From positions 26,130,629 to 26,194,628 of the forward strand of contig NC_092185.1 of the NCBI RefSeq assembly GCF_043641665.1: a DNA stretch of 64,000 nucleotides. Reading direction: 5' to 3'. Of the stretch, positions 35,012-48,300 are shown in pieces. The position numbers and the translations under genes are program-made. Positions within the stretch are counted from its first letter, which is position 1. Every line of letters begins with the position of its first letter. Below the pieces are notes generated by a model, which made no database searches, was not told the DNA's origin, and saw only the letters and a program-made list of their open reading frames with translations. The stretch is from Enoplosus armatus. Lineage: Eukaryota; Chordata; Actinopteri; Centrarchiformes; Enoplosidae.

Positions 35012-38000
35012 ACCTTGCTGCAGTGATGTTGAAGCGTACTTCAGGGCATGACATCACGGCTGCCTGTGGTTACAGCAAAGTAGAGCCAGGTCAGGTTGGA
35101 GTAAACAAACCTTTTTTTTTGTGTGTGTTTTCTGTGCAATGAGGGATAGTTACCTTCACCTTCTTCCAATGTGCACTTTAGCGTAAGACCAAGACCCTTT
35201 TGGCATGTGGCCTTTTATCTGGGTCACTTTTGAGTTTGACCTCCCAAATGAAGTGGCTTAGATAGACTGGATAAACTGTTTACAACAGGTCTGTCTGAGT
35301 GCATTTACTTTGGTGAGTAAAGAGTAGAAAAGAAAAGTTGTAATACACAGATCACAGTTGATCCTTCAAATGTAGTCTGCTACTGATTGAAATCCCAGTC
35401 CAGTCCGTAGCAGTGGTGTGCCATTTAACAAAAAAAAAAAAGAGCATAGAGAGCTGGACTTGAACCAGCCTCTTCCATACTTTTGAATAAAAAGTAAATA
35501 ACCATGTGGAAAAATGACACACGATTCCGCAGGAGTCTTGCTCAGAGAGACATTTTGCCAGCCGATTACAGGGGAAGATATATTTCCATCGCTCTGCATT
35601 AAGTTCCCCCAGATGTGGCCTGTTGTGTGAGAGCCAAAGTATATACACAGTGTGGTGTCTGGTTTAGTTAGTAGGACAGACAGAGACCACCGCGTGGTCA
35701 TCAACTTGATGATTTATTTTTTCATCATCATCTGTCAGTCTGTTAACGTTGGCTCTGTGCTTTTGGTCACTCAGTGTGTGTGTGTGTGTGTGTGTGCGTG
35801 TTTGGATGGCACCTCGCTTGGCGATGACGTTAAAAAAGAAGGTCCGACAGACCTAAAACAAGTGCCTCGCTCGGGTTCACACTGAGAATTAATAAGATCC
35901 ATCCCCGCTTACATTAATTCCAGTTCCTTTTTCAGGAACTTGATCAACAATTTCAAGTATTTCACATCCGGCAGAACAGCAGAAAGTTCCTTTATTTCTT
36001 TCATTATAAAAGCAGCTGTGCATCCCCCCCCCCCCCCCAGATTCTGTGGTTGCACGCACTAAACATATTGCAGTTCTTTTTACATCCTCCCATTCATTAC
36101 TTTAAAGACAACCCCCCCCCCCCCCCACAGTTCCAGTCCACAAGAAGACGCTATGAAGTTCATCCACGCGGCCCAGGATGTTTTTAGCTTAGCTTAGCAT
36201 TAGCATTTGTCCTTCATCAAAAGTGACAGCGATACACTCCCAATACTAACAAGTCTGCAGCCGTCTTATTTAGTTGCGTCTTGTTTGCCAGCTAACGGCG
36301 ACCAGACGTCCCGGTTTGACGTCCCAAATTGTCCCCCGTTTTCACCACGACTAAAATAATAATTACAATTAATAAGAGAGGTCTGAGAGACAACAAAAGG
36401 TGAATAGAGCTCAGGACATCAGAGACGGTGACCTCCAGGCATTTAGGTGATTTTTTTTTTTTCTTTTTTTTTTTTTAAACATGTGTGACACATGTTTAGG
36501 ACACAAAGGTTATAGCCTAGCTTAGCACTAACGCTGGTCTTTCAAATTTGATGGAGCAAGATTAGCACTTTCCCCTGCTCCTGGTCTTTGTGCAAAGCTA
36601 GGCTAAAACACACCCCCCGGGCCTTTTCTCTCGCTGGAGATATCGGTACAGTCTTGTCTGACTGCGGGTTTAACAGCAAACACGACTTCTTTCCCCAAAC
36701 GCCGGATTGTTTCTTTAAGATTTAATTTCAAAGGTCTTACGATTTCACTTTCATTCCTTTCCATTAGCTGGTTTTGCACACGTCGTGGGAACGGGGCCAT
36801 ACTAGATCGTTCATGTCTATATATATTTCATATTTGCGCTCGCAAATGTATGTGGATGTATTTTTGAATGCCCAGCTATTTTTGATATGTTGGATTGTGT
36901 ATTAATCCACTCTTTATTTCTGTTCATGACCAACTGGCGGGTTATATTTAGTCCATAATTCCCGAAACAGATTCATCGTGTAGCTCTAATATGTACATCT
37001 TCTCCTGTTTTTTGTCGATGTTTTTAATATTTCACTGATGCACATGAAGCTTAAGCCATTCGCAACACTACATTCCTTCCTGCGCTGTTCATTACTTTTT
37101 TTTTTTGCTTCACTTCCTCATAACTATGCTATTATTATATTATTAGAATGATGGGATTTCTCATAATGAGATAAAGCTCCCAATAGTTTCCATAGTTATG
37201 AGTGAAATACTGTAGCTCATGAGACAGATGAGGAAGTGATACACGTGAATGTAATGTGAATGCACAGATAACTGTTACAGTTAATGAACAATATATGATT
37301 ATGGCTTTACTAGCCTACTAGCCCCTAACAGTTTTTTGTTTTTTTTCTGCAGTCCTGGTGCCAAATCGCAAAAAAAAACTTGAGACAAATCCCAGAAATC
37401 CAAGCCACAGACTGAATTGCTGTTGCCTTTTGCTCTTTTCTTGACCCGTTTGGATTGGTTTTCTTCCTCTGAGGGGGTTTCATGGTTGATGGACAATCAC
37501 CAAATACTCACTGAAGCACATTATTCTATGATCAAGCCAAGGGAAACACAAAGCCATTATCAGTATGTGACTGATTTGAAAGGACGACATTGACCTGCGC
37601 TCCACAACGCGGGGAGGAAGACTTCCGGGTGGATGTGAAAGCTCACACAGCAGAGGATGTTTGCCAATTTAACAAAAAAAAAAAAAAAAAAAAAGGAAGC
37701 ATCGTTTATGTCATTGTGTATTTCTGCAGTGTATATAAAATGCATTCGCTTTTGACTCCTCTCTATAAACCGATATCTGCTTACGATCGCAGAATCTGTC
37801 GGCGAGGTACGAGATTCCCGTTTGCGGTGGGAGTGGTGTCGACCGGTCGCGTTTGAGCGGGCTTTTGGTTGCTTGCAGGTTGAACAGTCCCGCGTGGTGA
37901 GTAAAAGAGGCGGAACGCGTTGGCCCGAAACAATGATTTCGCTCGATCTCGGAAGCCCAGAGATTAGCTTTTTAAAAATGTATCTGCATTCAGATCGTCG

Positions 38001-38309
38001 TCGGATGACAGCCGATGGGTTCCGAGATTGCTAACTGGACTGTAAAGGATAATCCGTGCACGCAAGAGTGTGCCGGATTTACGCTATCTGGATAATCGCT
38101 GGCTACACCGGAATCCCCAAGACACTGGCTGAGATTGGGCTCTGACCCTTATACTTTTTTTTTTTTTGTATTGGACCTGCCAATTTTGTGTTCATTTTCC
38201 ATATCTTTAGAGTTGATGTCATGCCATAACTGATCTGTTTTTTCTTGTCACAATTTTCCATGAAAAGTTGATGTTTATCTTGTTACTTTAAAAAAAAAAG
38301 TGATTTTTT

Positions 38310-38670
38310 TTAATTTTTTTTTTTTATCCCATTATCTCAGGAACCAAGGTCTTGATCTTGATATCTCGAGAAAACAACCTCTCGTTTTCACGTGAAAATT
38401 GTTTATCTTTATTCCGTTACCTCGGGGGGGGGGAAACGAGATCTTAATCCAGCTCCGTCAAGAAAAGCTACATCTTTGATGATTTGAAAACAGCCTTTTT
38501 GTTTTGCTCATGGGAATTGTACATTTATTCCTTGAAAATGAGATCTTTGTCCCATTATTTTAGGAAAAGTTATCTTGGGGGGAAAAAAAAATTCAAATCA
38601 TTTCAAATCCTGAGAAAATCAGATATTCATCCATTATCGTAAGAAAACAACATTCTGGTTTTATCACTGT
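38310..38670 (+). repeat. degenerate tandem repeat with ttatctcgagaaaacaa-like units
   Basis: Successive blocks share a (c)ccattatctcaggaa / tatctcgagaaaacaacct / cgttacctcgg / cccattattttaggaaaag / ccattatcgtaagaaaacaac theme. They are separated by gatcttgat, gagatctt or atgagatcttt segments at roughly 60-80 base spacing. This looks like an old minisatellite. Confidence 0.55.
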
Positions 38671-39551
38671 TTCTGTATAACAAACTCGTTATTATGCAAA
38701 ACTGACATAGTAATCAACGGGATTTAAACAATAATAATTGCCTAAACTTGGCGGCTCCCGGCTTCCGTACATGGGGCGTAATTGTTTTTACATTGTAATT
38801 TCCTCATGATCGCTGACTAATTTTTAGAATCTCAGCGTGACAGTTGTTTCATGATGTCAGCATAACCCAGACCATCTTCAGAAACATTCAGACTTTAGGT
38901 AATGGCTGCCATAGGTCTGGTGTTTAGAGATGATCAAGAGAAAACCATTTGGGTTATCCTGAGATCACCAAAAAAAGAAAGATTCAGCAATCATTGGAAA
39001 CAAAGCAACAATTTGATATATATACTGTATCAAATTGTCCTGGAGGAGATTTGATGGGTTTTTTCTAACTGTAATTCAGAGTTTCTGATGTCAATAATGA
39101 ATAAACCGAGCTGTTCCTAGGTCCTGGAAACAACACTGGGGGTGGGTTATGTTCAGGGGGGGGGATGTGTGGTTTGCAGCGACAGGTGTGCAGAATGTCA
39201 AGAAAAACGACGGCTGCTGTGCGCCGGCCCAACGTCGTATGAATGCACTTTGAAAAGAGATTTTTACTCGCAGAGAATAAATACTAAAAAAAAAAAAACC
39301 CAAACAAACAACCAAATTGATCTCGTCTGTGTTTGAGTCAATCAATGTTGTGTCTCTGATCTTTATGTTTAATTCATAGCTGCGTGCTGCTGCAGTGTAA
39401 TACCATCATTCCACATGAGGGGAGCACTCATCGATCAAAGCTAAGCGGGTGCCAGGTTTAGCCGGCGGCCTCGTGTTTGTGTGATGGCTCCCCCTCAGAG
39501 AGCCAGCTGTTTCAACACATCGATCTGCACATCAGGTTTCTCAGCAGCTCT

Positions 39552-39589
39552 GGGGCGGGGCGGGGCGGGGCGGGGTGGGGAGGGGGGGG
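39552..39589 (+). repeat. G-rich tract with strong G-quadruplex potential
   Basis: There are five units of GGGG separated by a single C, then GGGG-T-GGGG-A and a run of eight G. Loops are a single base throughout, the most stable kind predicted for intramolecular G4. Confidence 0.9.
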
Positions 39590-40434
39590 TTTGACTGGCT
39601 TCTGTACCACGGATTTTGTAAAGGGTGAAATGTATTTTTTTTCATTGGTGTGGTGTTTCTAAACTATTTGTGCACACTAAATAAGATTCACATGCATGCT
39701 GAACAGTGGTTCCTGCAGAAGGTTTTGCAGCAGAGAGGATAATAATATTATTTAACAAACTTACAACCTCAGTTTCAATAGTTCCAATACCTGTTGAAGA
39801 TTTTAAAAAAATGCTCCTAGTTGGATTCTTAAAGGGCCATAAGATTTTTTTTGTTTGTTTTTTGTCAGCTTCATGCCACTCGCAACAAGAACGTCCACAG
39901 TGTGCTGTAATATTTTGGATTCCAGCCATGTCAGTACAACATCAAACTTTCTGTAGTGGACATCATGTCGGCTTTATCGTTGTCAGAATTACATTACTTT
40001 TTCTGTGGTAATGCAGTTGAAAGAGCAAACTGATTAAAAGTCTGGGGGAGGCACTTTTACTATATATAATCCATAACAAGCCTTCACTATATTGTAATTC
40101 AAGTGGTTCTGAGAGGAAACTAGACTTCCGCACCTCCTCGTGGCTCTGTTTTCAGGCTTCAGAGAATCTAGCCCGCGACAGGAGATTTTTTGTTGGCCAA
40201 TCGCAGGTCATTTCGGAGAGAGAGAGAAGGCGCTCCCATTGGCTGTTAACCCCACCTCTACGAATGCAGATGCGCGTGCAACGGCCGCTCAGAAAGAGAA
40301 ATGTTGCTATTCCAGCGTTGTGAGCAGCCCAAAAAAAAAGACGTAGTGCTCTGGGGTTTTTCTACCAGCGGGTCCCCGTTGTTGTTCATCACCATGCGGG
40401 TGACGCAGCACACAGTCCGAGCGATGGTAAATAT

Positions 40435-40703
40435 ACAGTGCTTAACAAACGTATTAGACCGCCACCCAGTGTAAGGTGTTTGCCACCGCTGCCCTAAATG
40501 AACAGTATTGCTGATGTCTCTGTAATGGTTAATCCACCAGTATGTGCAAGCCAAGCTCTTTAATCAAAATGATATCTTTAAAGCTAAAATAGAATCATTG
40601 TTGTTATCCATGAATTCTCAAATTTACTGTTTTACAAAAAAAGCACAAAAAAAAATAGTAAAGCACATTATTATTTTTTGATTGAGATGCCAGATTACAG
40701 TTA
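40435..40703 (+). mobile_element. Tc1-like non-autonomous element, partial (family D, copy 1)
   Basis: It begins acagtgcttaacaaacgtat, the same outer end (inverted) as the right end of the copy at 54027-54551. It shares ccgctgccctaaatgaacag, aatggttaatccaccagtat and aaagcacattattatttttt with that copy. It lacks the right third. Confidence 0.75.
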
Positions 40704-40968
40704 TGAATAGGAACTGAAGATCAGGAAGATTTTGGCCTTCTTTCTTTTTCAAAACGCAGCTCAAAGACCTTCACATCAGCGCCTTCAGCCGCTGAGGTTT
40801 ACACGTGGACGACCCCCCCCCCCCGATAATACAGTCTCCGCGTGTACACGGCGCGCAAGGTTCGCTGCACTTCACGTCTGCGCTGATGTGTTTTCCAGAG
40901 CATCAGCGAGTGCTTTTGGCCTTAGTCACCCTGCATAACTCTGCCAACACACACCCACAACAAAGACA

Positions 40969-41004
40969 ACACACACACACACACATACACACACACACAC
41001 ACAC
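40969..41004. repeat. (CA)n microsatellite
   Basis: CA run with one interruption (acatacac). Confidence 0.93.
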
Positions 41005-44000
41005 AGCAACACATCAGTCACGGGAGTCCAAAACACGGCAAACCACACGCAGACTAAACACCACACAGTAAACATGTTTCTCAGCCATCCCCGCGCAGTT
41101 TAGAGCCACACGAATATGCAACCTTTCAGTACAGCATTTTATTTTGAAATCTCGGGAATGTACTCACATGTCGAGGCCGCAGCTGCCATAGACTAGAATA
41201 TACCCACCGCGTACAATCTGATTCACTAATGTTATGTTACAGGGTTTTGTTTAAAAAAAAAAAAAACAACCCTAGTTTAGTCCCCTCCTCGGGACAACAT
41301 ATACTGTAATTCCTGCTGGAAAATGTTTTTCGGAGGTCACGGGGCCGGAATGAGCGGTGGAGAGCTACAGCAGGCGATATTACTGAATTATAATTTCAGC
41401 TGAAATAGCTCTTTTTGACCATTTAATGTCACTGATAATACCTCATTGAAGGGCTCCTTTAAGAAAATTTGTGTGTCTGTGAGCACCCCCCCCCCCCCCC
41501 TTTGTATTTAGTCTTTTAAAAAAAAAAACCCAGACTCACCTGCGTCATGTTTTAATTATAGAATGTGTTGTATCTGTTAGAATATATATTAAGCCCAGCA
41601 TAAATACTGTCAGCTTTGAAATGCAAACCACACACACAATATTTTCCAATATTCTTATCAGAATGAGTTCCCTCCCTTCACTGGTGTTGTTAAGTGCGTT
41701 CGGTATGGACTTTTATTTGGTTGGAAAGTGTTGTTTCCCAGAGTTTTAGGGGTGTTTTTATTGGGCAGTTTATGTGAGTCATGTCTCCCAATAATCAAGG
41801 AGGTCGAGACACAAACAAAGAGCCATCTGCGGAGGGCCGATTACTTCCTGAGAGCGGTGCGCTCGCTCCGCACGTCCTGTGTTTGCTGGGAATGAGGCCG
41901 CTCTGAAGATCTGAGGGCGCTAATTGGCCGAACACACACATGGAGGTGTGTGTGTGTGTGTGCGCAGGGGGGGTTGTAGGGGGTCCAACACCTGTAATGC
42001 GTACACACTTGTCATTTTGATCAACGTCAATGTTTGAAACTTCATTGAACGTATTTAACATTAAAATAAGCGCTTGGTGGTGTTTTCAGATCCAAGGGGA
42101 TCAAACCTGTGACTGAGGGGCGGAGGGGGTGGAGTTTGAATAAAAGGGGGGGGGCGTGTTTGGAAGAGGTGACACAGGTGAAATGACAGCCCAAGCCGTA
42201 CTTGCTGTGTTTGCGCACACATCTCAGGTTTATCCTGATCTGGATGAACTTCGGACCGCAGGCGGGGCAGGAGCTGAGTTCCAATGCGGAAGTTGAGAGG
42301 GTTTGGCCGTGGCTGGGGGGGAAACACTCCACGCAAGAGAGCAGGCAAGAGGTACATCGGGAGGTGGTGAACCTGGGAGCACAAAGAAACACAGTAAGGC
42401 AAAAAAAAAAAAAAAAAAAACTAGGAGGAAAAACCGGCCAGAAAAGCGGATTAGATAAGCTGTGGAGTTGTAGAGGACTGATGGCTGGCACAGATGGGAG
42501 CGGGTGAGTTGGATGGAGGAGAGAGGAAAGGAGGGACAGTCCGAGGACCTCTGGTGGACAGCCAGAGGAAGGCAGGAGTGAACGTGGCCTGGGGGAGGCG
42601 AGCAGGGGGAGCAGACTGGTCTTCGTCTGTTGTTTCGATGTCAGTGCGTTCCCGGTGATGGGAAGCCCCTTTTGTAATTTAGCGCGAATTATCCTTTGAA
42701 ATAACCTGAATGCGACAGTTTCGTGGGACCAGTTTAACGTGCCCACGTGCTGCTCGCCCTGCGGGCCGAGAAAACACTTCCTAACAAAGCTTGGAACCCA
42801 CGCAGCTCGTCTCGTCTCCTGAAAAGTTGCGAGTAATCGAGTGGATAGCGCTGGTGCGTATTGCACACATGAGGCTGGCACACCCACGCTGACAGCTAGA
42901 GCGCACATAAACATTCGCACAGCAGGGGGGCTTTTCAGGTTCAGGGAAAACAAAAGTTTTAAGAGGGGAAACATGGGAGCCATTAAGTGTGAAAACTGTG
43001 AGAACACAACTTTCTGGCTTCAAAAGGCCTGTTTCAGGTTGCCTCGACTCCAGGCCCCGCTTTGTGAGACAGATGACATTCAGTAATGCGATTGCTGCAC
43101 TTCACTGTGAGATTCCAAAGCACCGCAGGCAGTTTCTTTTTTCGGGGGTTGTTTTCAATGGTTCGCACGCAGCAGGTGCCTGTCTCCAATGAGCGATTGG
43201 ACAAGTTGAACTTTTCAGCGTCAAAATGTCTCATCAAACAGGTAGCGGAGGACGTACCCGCGGTAAGGGGTGCTCCGGCTCCCCTCGCCTCCAGGCGAGG
43301 TTGGTAGGTAGGCTACAAGATTGAGCTGTCATCCGTGATATCTTCATCTTTCTTTAAGTGCACAGTGTGCATCCGGTTCACTGGCATCAAAGCGAAGTTC
43401 AAAGGCTTCTGCTTTCGTTGACAGAACTTGGCAACGTTTGAGTTTTCGTCTGACTTTCTTCAGCTTCGTTAAACTTTTAGAGCTCCGTGTCATTTTCTGT
43501 GTCAGAGGTTTTTTAAAATGATTCATCCGATTCGGGGTGGTGGTTTTTAAGACGGCAGTGTAGTCCTTCAGAACTCAGAACCTTCCTGACGTTGCAATCT
43601 GACATTCACGCCCACTTCGCTCCCCCCCGTGCACGGATGGCCACAGCAGCATTGTGCTTATCAGACACAAATGATCAGAAATTGCTTTGCTGAGTGTTTT
43701 CTAAGACGGCAAACGCGGTAGGCATTATACCTGCCGGACGTCAGCATGTTGGCATTGTTATCGTGCGCGTGCTAGCATGCTGATGTTAGCATTTAGCTCA
43801 AAGCACTGCTGCAGAGATACTCCAAACAGACGATGGCGCATTACGAGCTGCGCCGCTGGTGTGAAACGGGCGCACACTTCCTGTCTTCCAAGTGGGCGTG
43901 GTCACACCTTATTTTAGCTGCTCGTTTCGTCCGTCTAATAATATTCCCTTCCCCCCCCCCCAAAAAAATGGTTAAATGATAACGATAATAGTGTCATTAA

Positions 44001-45904
44001 GCAAATAAACCTTGCAGAATAAAATCATTAAATTTTTGAATGTGATACTGATGTTGTGAAAAGTTACTAGTTAGTTACTACTTACTTTTCAGGATTAAAA
44101 GGACATACAAAACACATGATCCATTTGTGAAATGTTACACTGAGCAGAGAGATCGATCGGTGAAAATTTAGCTCCACCCAGACCAGCTACAACGTTAAGA
44201 TGCAGCACTTAAATGCACTATTATTATATTAATAATGACACCCACCCACACAGACCATTTATCTACCTAATGAGTATATTTACTCTGCAATACTTTGTGT
44301 ACTTTTGCTCAAGTAAATGTACGAATGCAGCACTTTTACTCGCGACAGACGTTCAACCACGTCCACACTCGTGGCTGATTCGAGACCAGCTGACAGATGA
44401 CACACTGGCACCCAGAGAGACCGTCCCTGTCGCGGGAAAACTACAGGCTTCGTCCGCGTTGTCATTAGTAGGTTCGCTCTGCAAAGTTTGACTAGCCCAG
44501 ATGGTTGAGACTGATTGATTATTGTTTCTAAATTTAGATGAGAAAACAACGTGTAGCCCTGCCAGCACCCCCCTGAGAGTGGCCCAGTACCAGATATGCT
44601 CGCTTGTTCTCTTCATCCCCCATCCCTATCATAAGCCATAATCCAACCAAGCTGTTGACAAAAACACAAGGGGACAGCAACACAGGATTTAAGAGTTCTG
44701 CCGAAGTTCTGTTGGGGGACCCAAAAGGCTGTATTAGACATCACACGAAGAAGACGGAAGTGTTAGAATGAACAGTATTTATTGAGGATTTTGATATTCT
44801 TAGAGGCCTGCAAATATATTGTTGGCCCAAAAAGTGGCACAGGAGCCCTTTCTATCAAATGACACTACCTATCTCCTGTAGCTGATATCCTACGCTGGAC
44901 AGGGGTCTGTTTCAACGGGAAACATATACGTAGATGATAGTCCGTTCTACTTTTCCTCAAACCTTTCGACACCTACCTTTTTCATTTTGAAATATATCGT
45001 TGGACTGCTTTGAATGTAGGGAGAAACCACATTTCTGAGGGCGTTCATTCATCAAATGACCATGATGATGATCGACAAAAGAAGTCAGTCTATCCATATC
45101 CATTCGTAACTCACACCATTTTTTGTTTCTATAACTGAAAGGTGAGATGCTAAAAGCATTGCAACTATCTTTTAACCTCCCTTAGCAGGTAACCCCTGAT
45201 CCACAATGCTGCTTTGCAAATTATGCAGATGCATTTTCAATATTTCATACACAATGGATCAAAGGATCAATCTGGAAAGCGCTCGTAATGATGAACCCAC
45301 AGAAAATGATCATCCGCTCTACAGTTTCCCTCAGCTCTACGGTAGCCCGCTAGCCCCTTTCAGCTCATAGTTTTGGTTTTTCCGGCTCCATCATCATCAT
45401 CATCACGTCATCTCCAACTAGTTTAGCGCCTAGCTGCTGAACATAAGTGGACCGTTGAAGAGACAAGACAAAGCTAAAAGGAGAGTGACTATCGGACTTA
45501 CACTCATTAGGTGGACATAACTAACTAGGACATAACTTAAGCATAAGGTGTGTCAGTGTTGTGTTTTCAGGTTGTTCCACCGCGTACTGGCGGATGTGTG
45601 GTTGAAATAGCCATGGTAAGACTCTACCACTGGTGGGGCAAAGACAAATATACACGCATACAAAAACATATTAGAACCAGAACAACGAGAAGCACTCACT
45701 GCACCGAGTTCTGCCCACAGAGAGAAAACCTCCAAAGCTGCAGTCTTATATTCGACACTTTGGGAGCCTCACCTGTTCCTTGTTACCCACGGAGAAGAAG
45801 AGAAAGGTATTTGTTACACTCAGCTATATTACTCCTAAGCCTCCGTCTTTATAGAGCGAGGGAACGCAGGGCCAACGCAGAGATCGTTTTGATATTTGTG
45901 GAGA

Positions 45905-45908
<4 letters not shown>

Positions 45909-45940
<32 letters not shown>
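45909..45940. repeat. (GT)16 microsatellite
   Basis: Uninterrupted GT run. Confidence 0.96.
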
Positions 45941-45941
<1 letters not shown>

Positions 45942-46379
45942 ATCAAAGCGAGGCCGGCGGCTGTGGGTTTGCAGGTGACTGGGGAAAGAAAATATGTTTC
46001 ATTACAGCATTCCAGGGCCAGGCTGGGAGCATAGAAACGCAGTGAATAGAAGGGATACAGTCTGGCCTGTTACGGTTAATGGTAGATAATAACTGAAACA
46101 CAACTTTAATGATGCAATGATGACACACTGAAATGAGCAAAACTTTAATCTAATCTTAACCTCTTTCAACCTAAGAAACGCAGCCAACACTATAATGGCT
46201 TGTTGCCCACATGGTTATTGTTAATGGGAGAACAGATATTCAAATACATTTTTTTTTTATGTTGTTATGAAAAGCATGTCAAACAGTGTGATCATAAAAA
46301 TCATTCATGGACCCGGAGGTTGAGTCGGAGTCAGATGGAGGCCGCTGCCCGGTTCTGCTTAGAAATGGTGAATTTACAG

Positions 46380-46399
46380 GTAACCCTAACCCTAACCCA
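46380..46399. repeat. short interstitial telomere-like repeat
   Basis: The sequence taaccctaaccctaaccc contains three CCCTAA units. It is too short to be a telomere remnant of note. Confidence 0.7.
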
Positions 46400-46704
46400 C
46401 AGCAACTTAATACGATATAGTCTCTGGCTTCTGCTTGATAGTTAGTGGTGGCAAAAAATGTTCTTTAGCGTAGTTAGCATGCATTAGCTCGGGGGGGGGG
46501 GTAACTTGGCTTGGCTAACTTGGTTTACTATATTACTGAACGTCCCTGTCACCCGCAACGTCCCACCAAAACCTGTTCAAAAATCTAGCAGTTCAATAAA
46601 GCATTGCTTGATAATCTATTATGAAAAAAAGTAACGAATATTCGTTTTGAACAGCCAAATCCGATTTGATTGACAAAATTCTAAGTTGGGTACAGCCCTA
46701 ATAT

Positions 46705-46940
46705 ATTTATATGGGCGGCATGGGTTCGATCCCTGGCTGCCCCTGTCATGTCGAAGTGTCCTTGAGCAAGACACTGAACCCTAAGTTGCTCCCGATGGAG
46801 ACCAGCACCTTGCATGGCAGCTCGGTCGCCATTGGTGTGTGAATGTGTGAGTGAATGGGTGAATGAGACTTAGCTGTAAAGCACTTTGGGAACCGTGAAG
46901 GTTGAAAAGCGCTATATAAGTGAGATCATTTACCATTTAC
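46705..46940 (+). mobile_element. SINE-like teleost repeat with tRNA-type B box
   Basis: A B-box-like ggttcgatcc at 46723-46732 is followed by gtccttgagcaagacactga, ctaagttgctcccgatg, a gtgtgaatgtgtgagtgaat stretch, and aaagcgctatataag with a ccatttac end. This wording is a very common interspersed repeat in fish as I recall it. The head upstream of the B box is truncated. Confidence 0.7.
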
Positions 46941-47129
46941 CTAATGTATTTCTTTTTGTAACGGATTTTTGCTATTTCACTGGTTCGAAAGTTAAAACTA
47001 GTTAAACTGTAAGTAAATAAGTAAAGTTTATTTAGTATAGCCTTTCAGAATAATAAATTGTTAAAGATAAGACCATAAACACAGTAAGCAGACCTAACAA
47101 ACACACACAATTACCAACGCTAGACAGCA

Positions 47130-48000
47130 CGAGGTGAGACAAATCTGGGTTTAGCTGTAAAAAGCCATCCAGTCCTTAATGGCAGTTAAAGTGTTTATCA
47201 GTCTCATCGACCTTAAAACAGACAGCTGGCTATCATCAGCGTAACAGTGGTATGATATACCTTTGGATTTGCTAATATTATGACCGAAAGAAAACATATA
47301 CAAAGCAAATAATATAGGACCCAAGGCAGAACCCTGAGGCACACCACAGGGAAGAGCAACAGTTTCAGACATGTAGGGACCAAGCGACAGAAAAACTCAA
47401 ATCCGCTATGCGTAAAAGCAGTTTGCCAACTGCCTCTGAACAACAAAAGAGAAGAAGAAGAACTTTAACCCCTGACCTGGGCCTTATCCTCCATTTCCTG
47501 TCCGCGAACTCAAACAAATGGACACAAACCAAAAGAAGCTTCTTGCGATCGCTGTTTTGCAGCAGAGACTGCAAGCCAGAAGCAGACGTTGAAGCTGGGT
47601 ACGCGAAATACGAGGTAAACAAGGTTGCTCCAGCAAGTTGAATCCACTACCCACATTCAAGATGAATGGGAGGACAGGTGCTGGTCTGAATGCCACCGAA
47701 ACCTTTCAGTCAGGATGCCGTGATCTGCAGAATGAAAAGCTGCACTAAGATCCAGCAGCACCAAAACAGAGCCCTCACCCACATGACTCTGAGAGGAGCT
47801 TCTTTCAGTGGAACAGATTGGAATTGATCTAAAACGTTACGTGCGGTCCAGACAGCCGTGAGCTCATTAGGCCTACAACTTATAGGCCTATAGTTTTTGG
47901 GAAAAGATGGACCAAGGTTTGTTTTGGGGTTTTTTTCAGAAGAGGCTGAACAACTGCATGTTTAAAATAAGCCAGGACACAGCAAGATTGCAGGGACCTA
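47130..48000 (-). pseudogene. L2-like LINE reverse transcriptase remnant
   Basis: Reading the minus strand from 48000 downwards gives FKHAVVQPLLKK, then NYRPIS, then GSVLVLLDLSAAFHSADHG (near 47700-47790), then VFLSLGPYMSETVALPCG followed by VPQGSALGPILFALYM, then ISYHCYADDSQL (47210-47330). These are the fingers, palm A (LLDLSAAF), palm B (GVPQGS) and palm C (YADD) motifs of an L2/Rex1-clade reverse transcriptase. Frames are broken by stops and shifts. About 280 bp between 47410 and 47690 does not fit the family and may be a later insertion. Confidence 0.82.
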
Positions 48001-48156
48001 TTTATAATAGAGACCAGGCATGGACCGATAGACCCAAATACATAAAAGGGGTAGATTTTTGTAATAATGGCCTATTACTCATTTTATCGTTGCATTGTAT
48101 TCATGTTTACAGTATTTACAGTGCTGTTGATTATTACTACTGTGTTACATTAAAGG

Positions 48157-48300
48157 TACCATTACCGTCCATCCATTCTTTATATCTGTTTATCCTGTGC
48201 AGGGTCACAGAGCTAGAGCCTGTCCCAGCGCACTTTAGGCATGAGGTGGGGTACAGCACCCCCTGGTACACATGCACTGCAGAGAGATCAAATCTACGGG
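48157..48300 (+). mobile_element. fragment of abundant fish repeat (cttatcctgtgcagggtcac type)
   Basis: The wording ccatccattctttatatctg, tttatcctgtgcagggtcac, agagcctgtcccagc and gtggggtacagcacccc is a degenerate form of a repeat found very often in fish DNA. It sits next to the L2-like remnant. The class is not certain. Confidence 0.5.

Noticed and set aside
42042..43007. 321-codon minus-strand ORF, the second longest in the window
   Set aside because: It has no recognisable domain, its composition follows a GC-rich stretch with homopolymer runs (it translates an 18-base A run as poly-Phe), and there are no supporting neighbours. I treat it as chance, though a protein search would settle it.
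45550..45978. 142-codon plus ORF ending in a GT repeat
   Set aside because: It ends in poly-CV from the microsatellite, and the rest shows no recognisable protein family.
46380..46399. Interstitial telomere repeat as a chromosome fusion scar
   Set aside because: Only three CCCTAA units are present, which is within what chance or microsatellite turnover produces.
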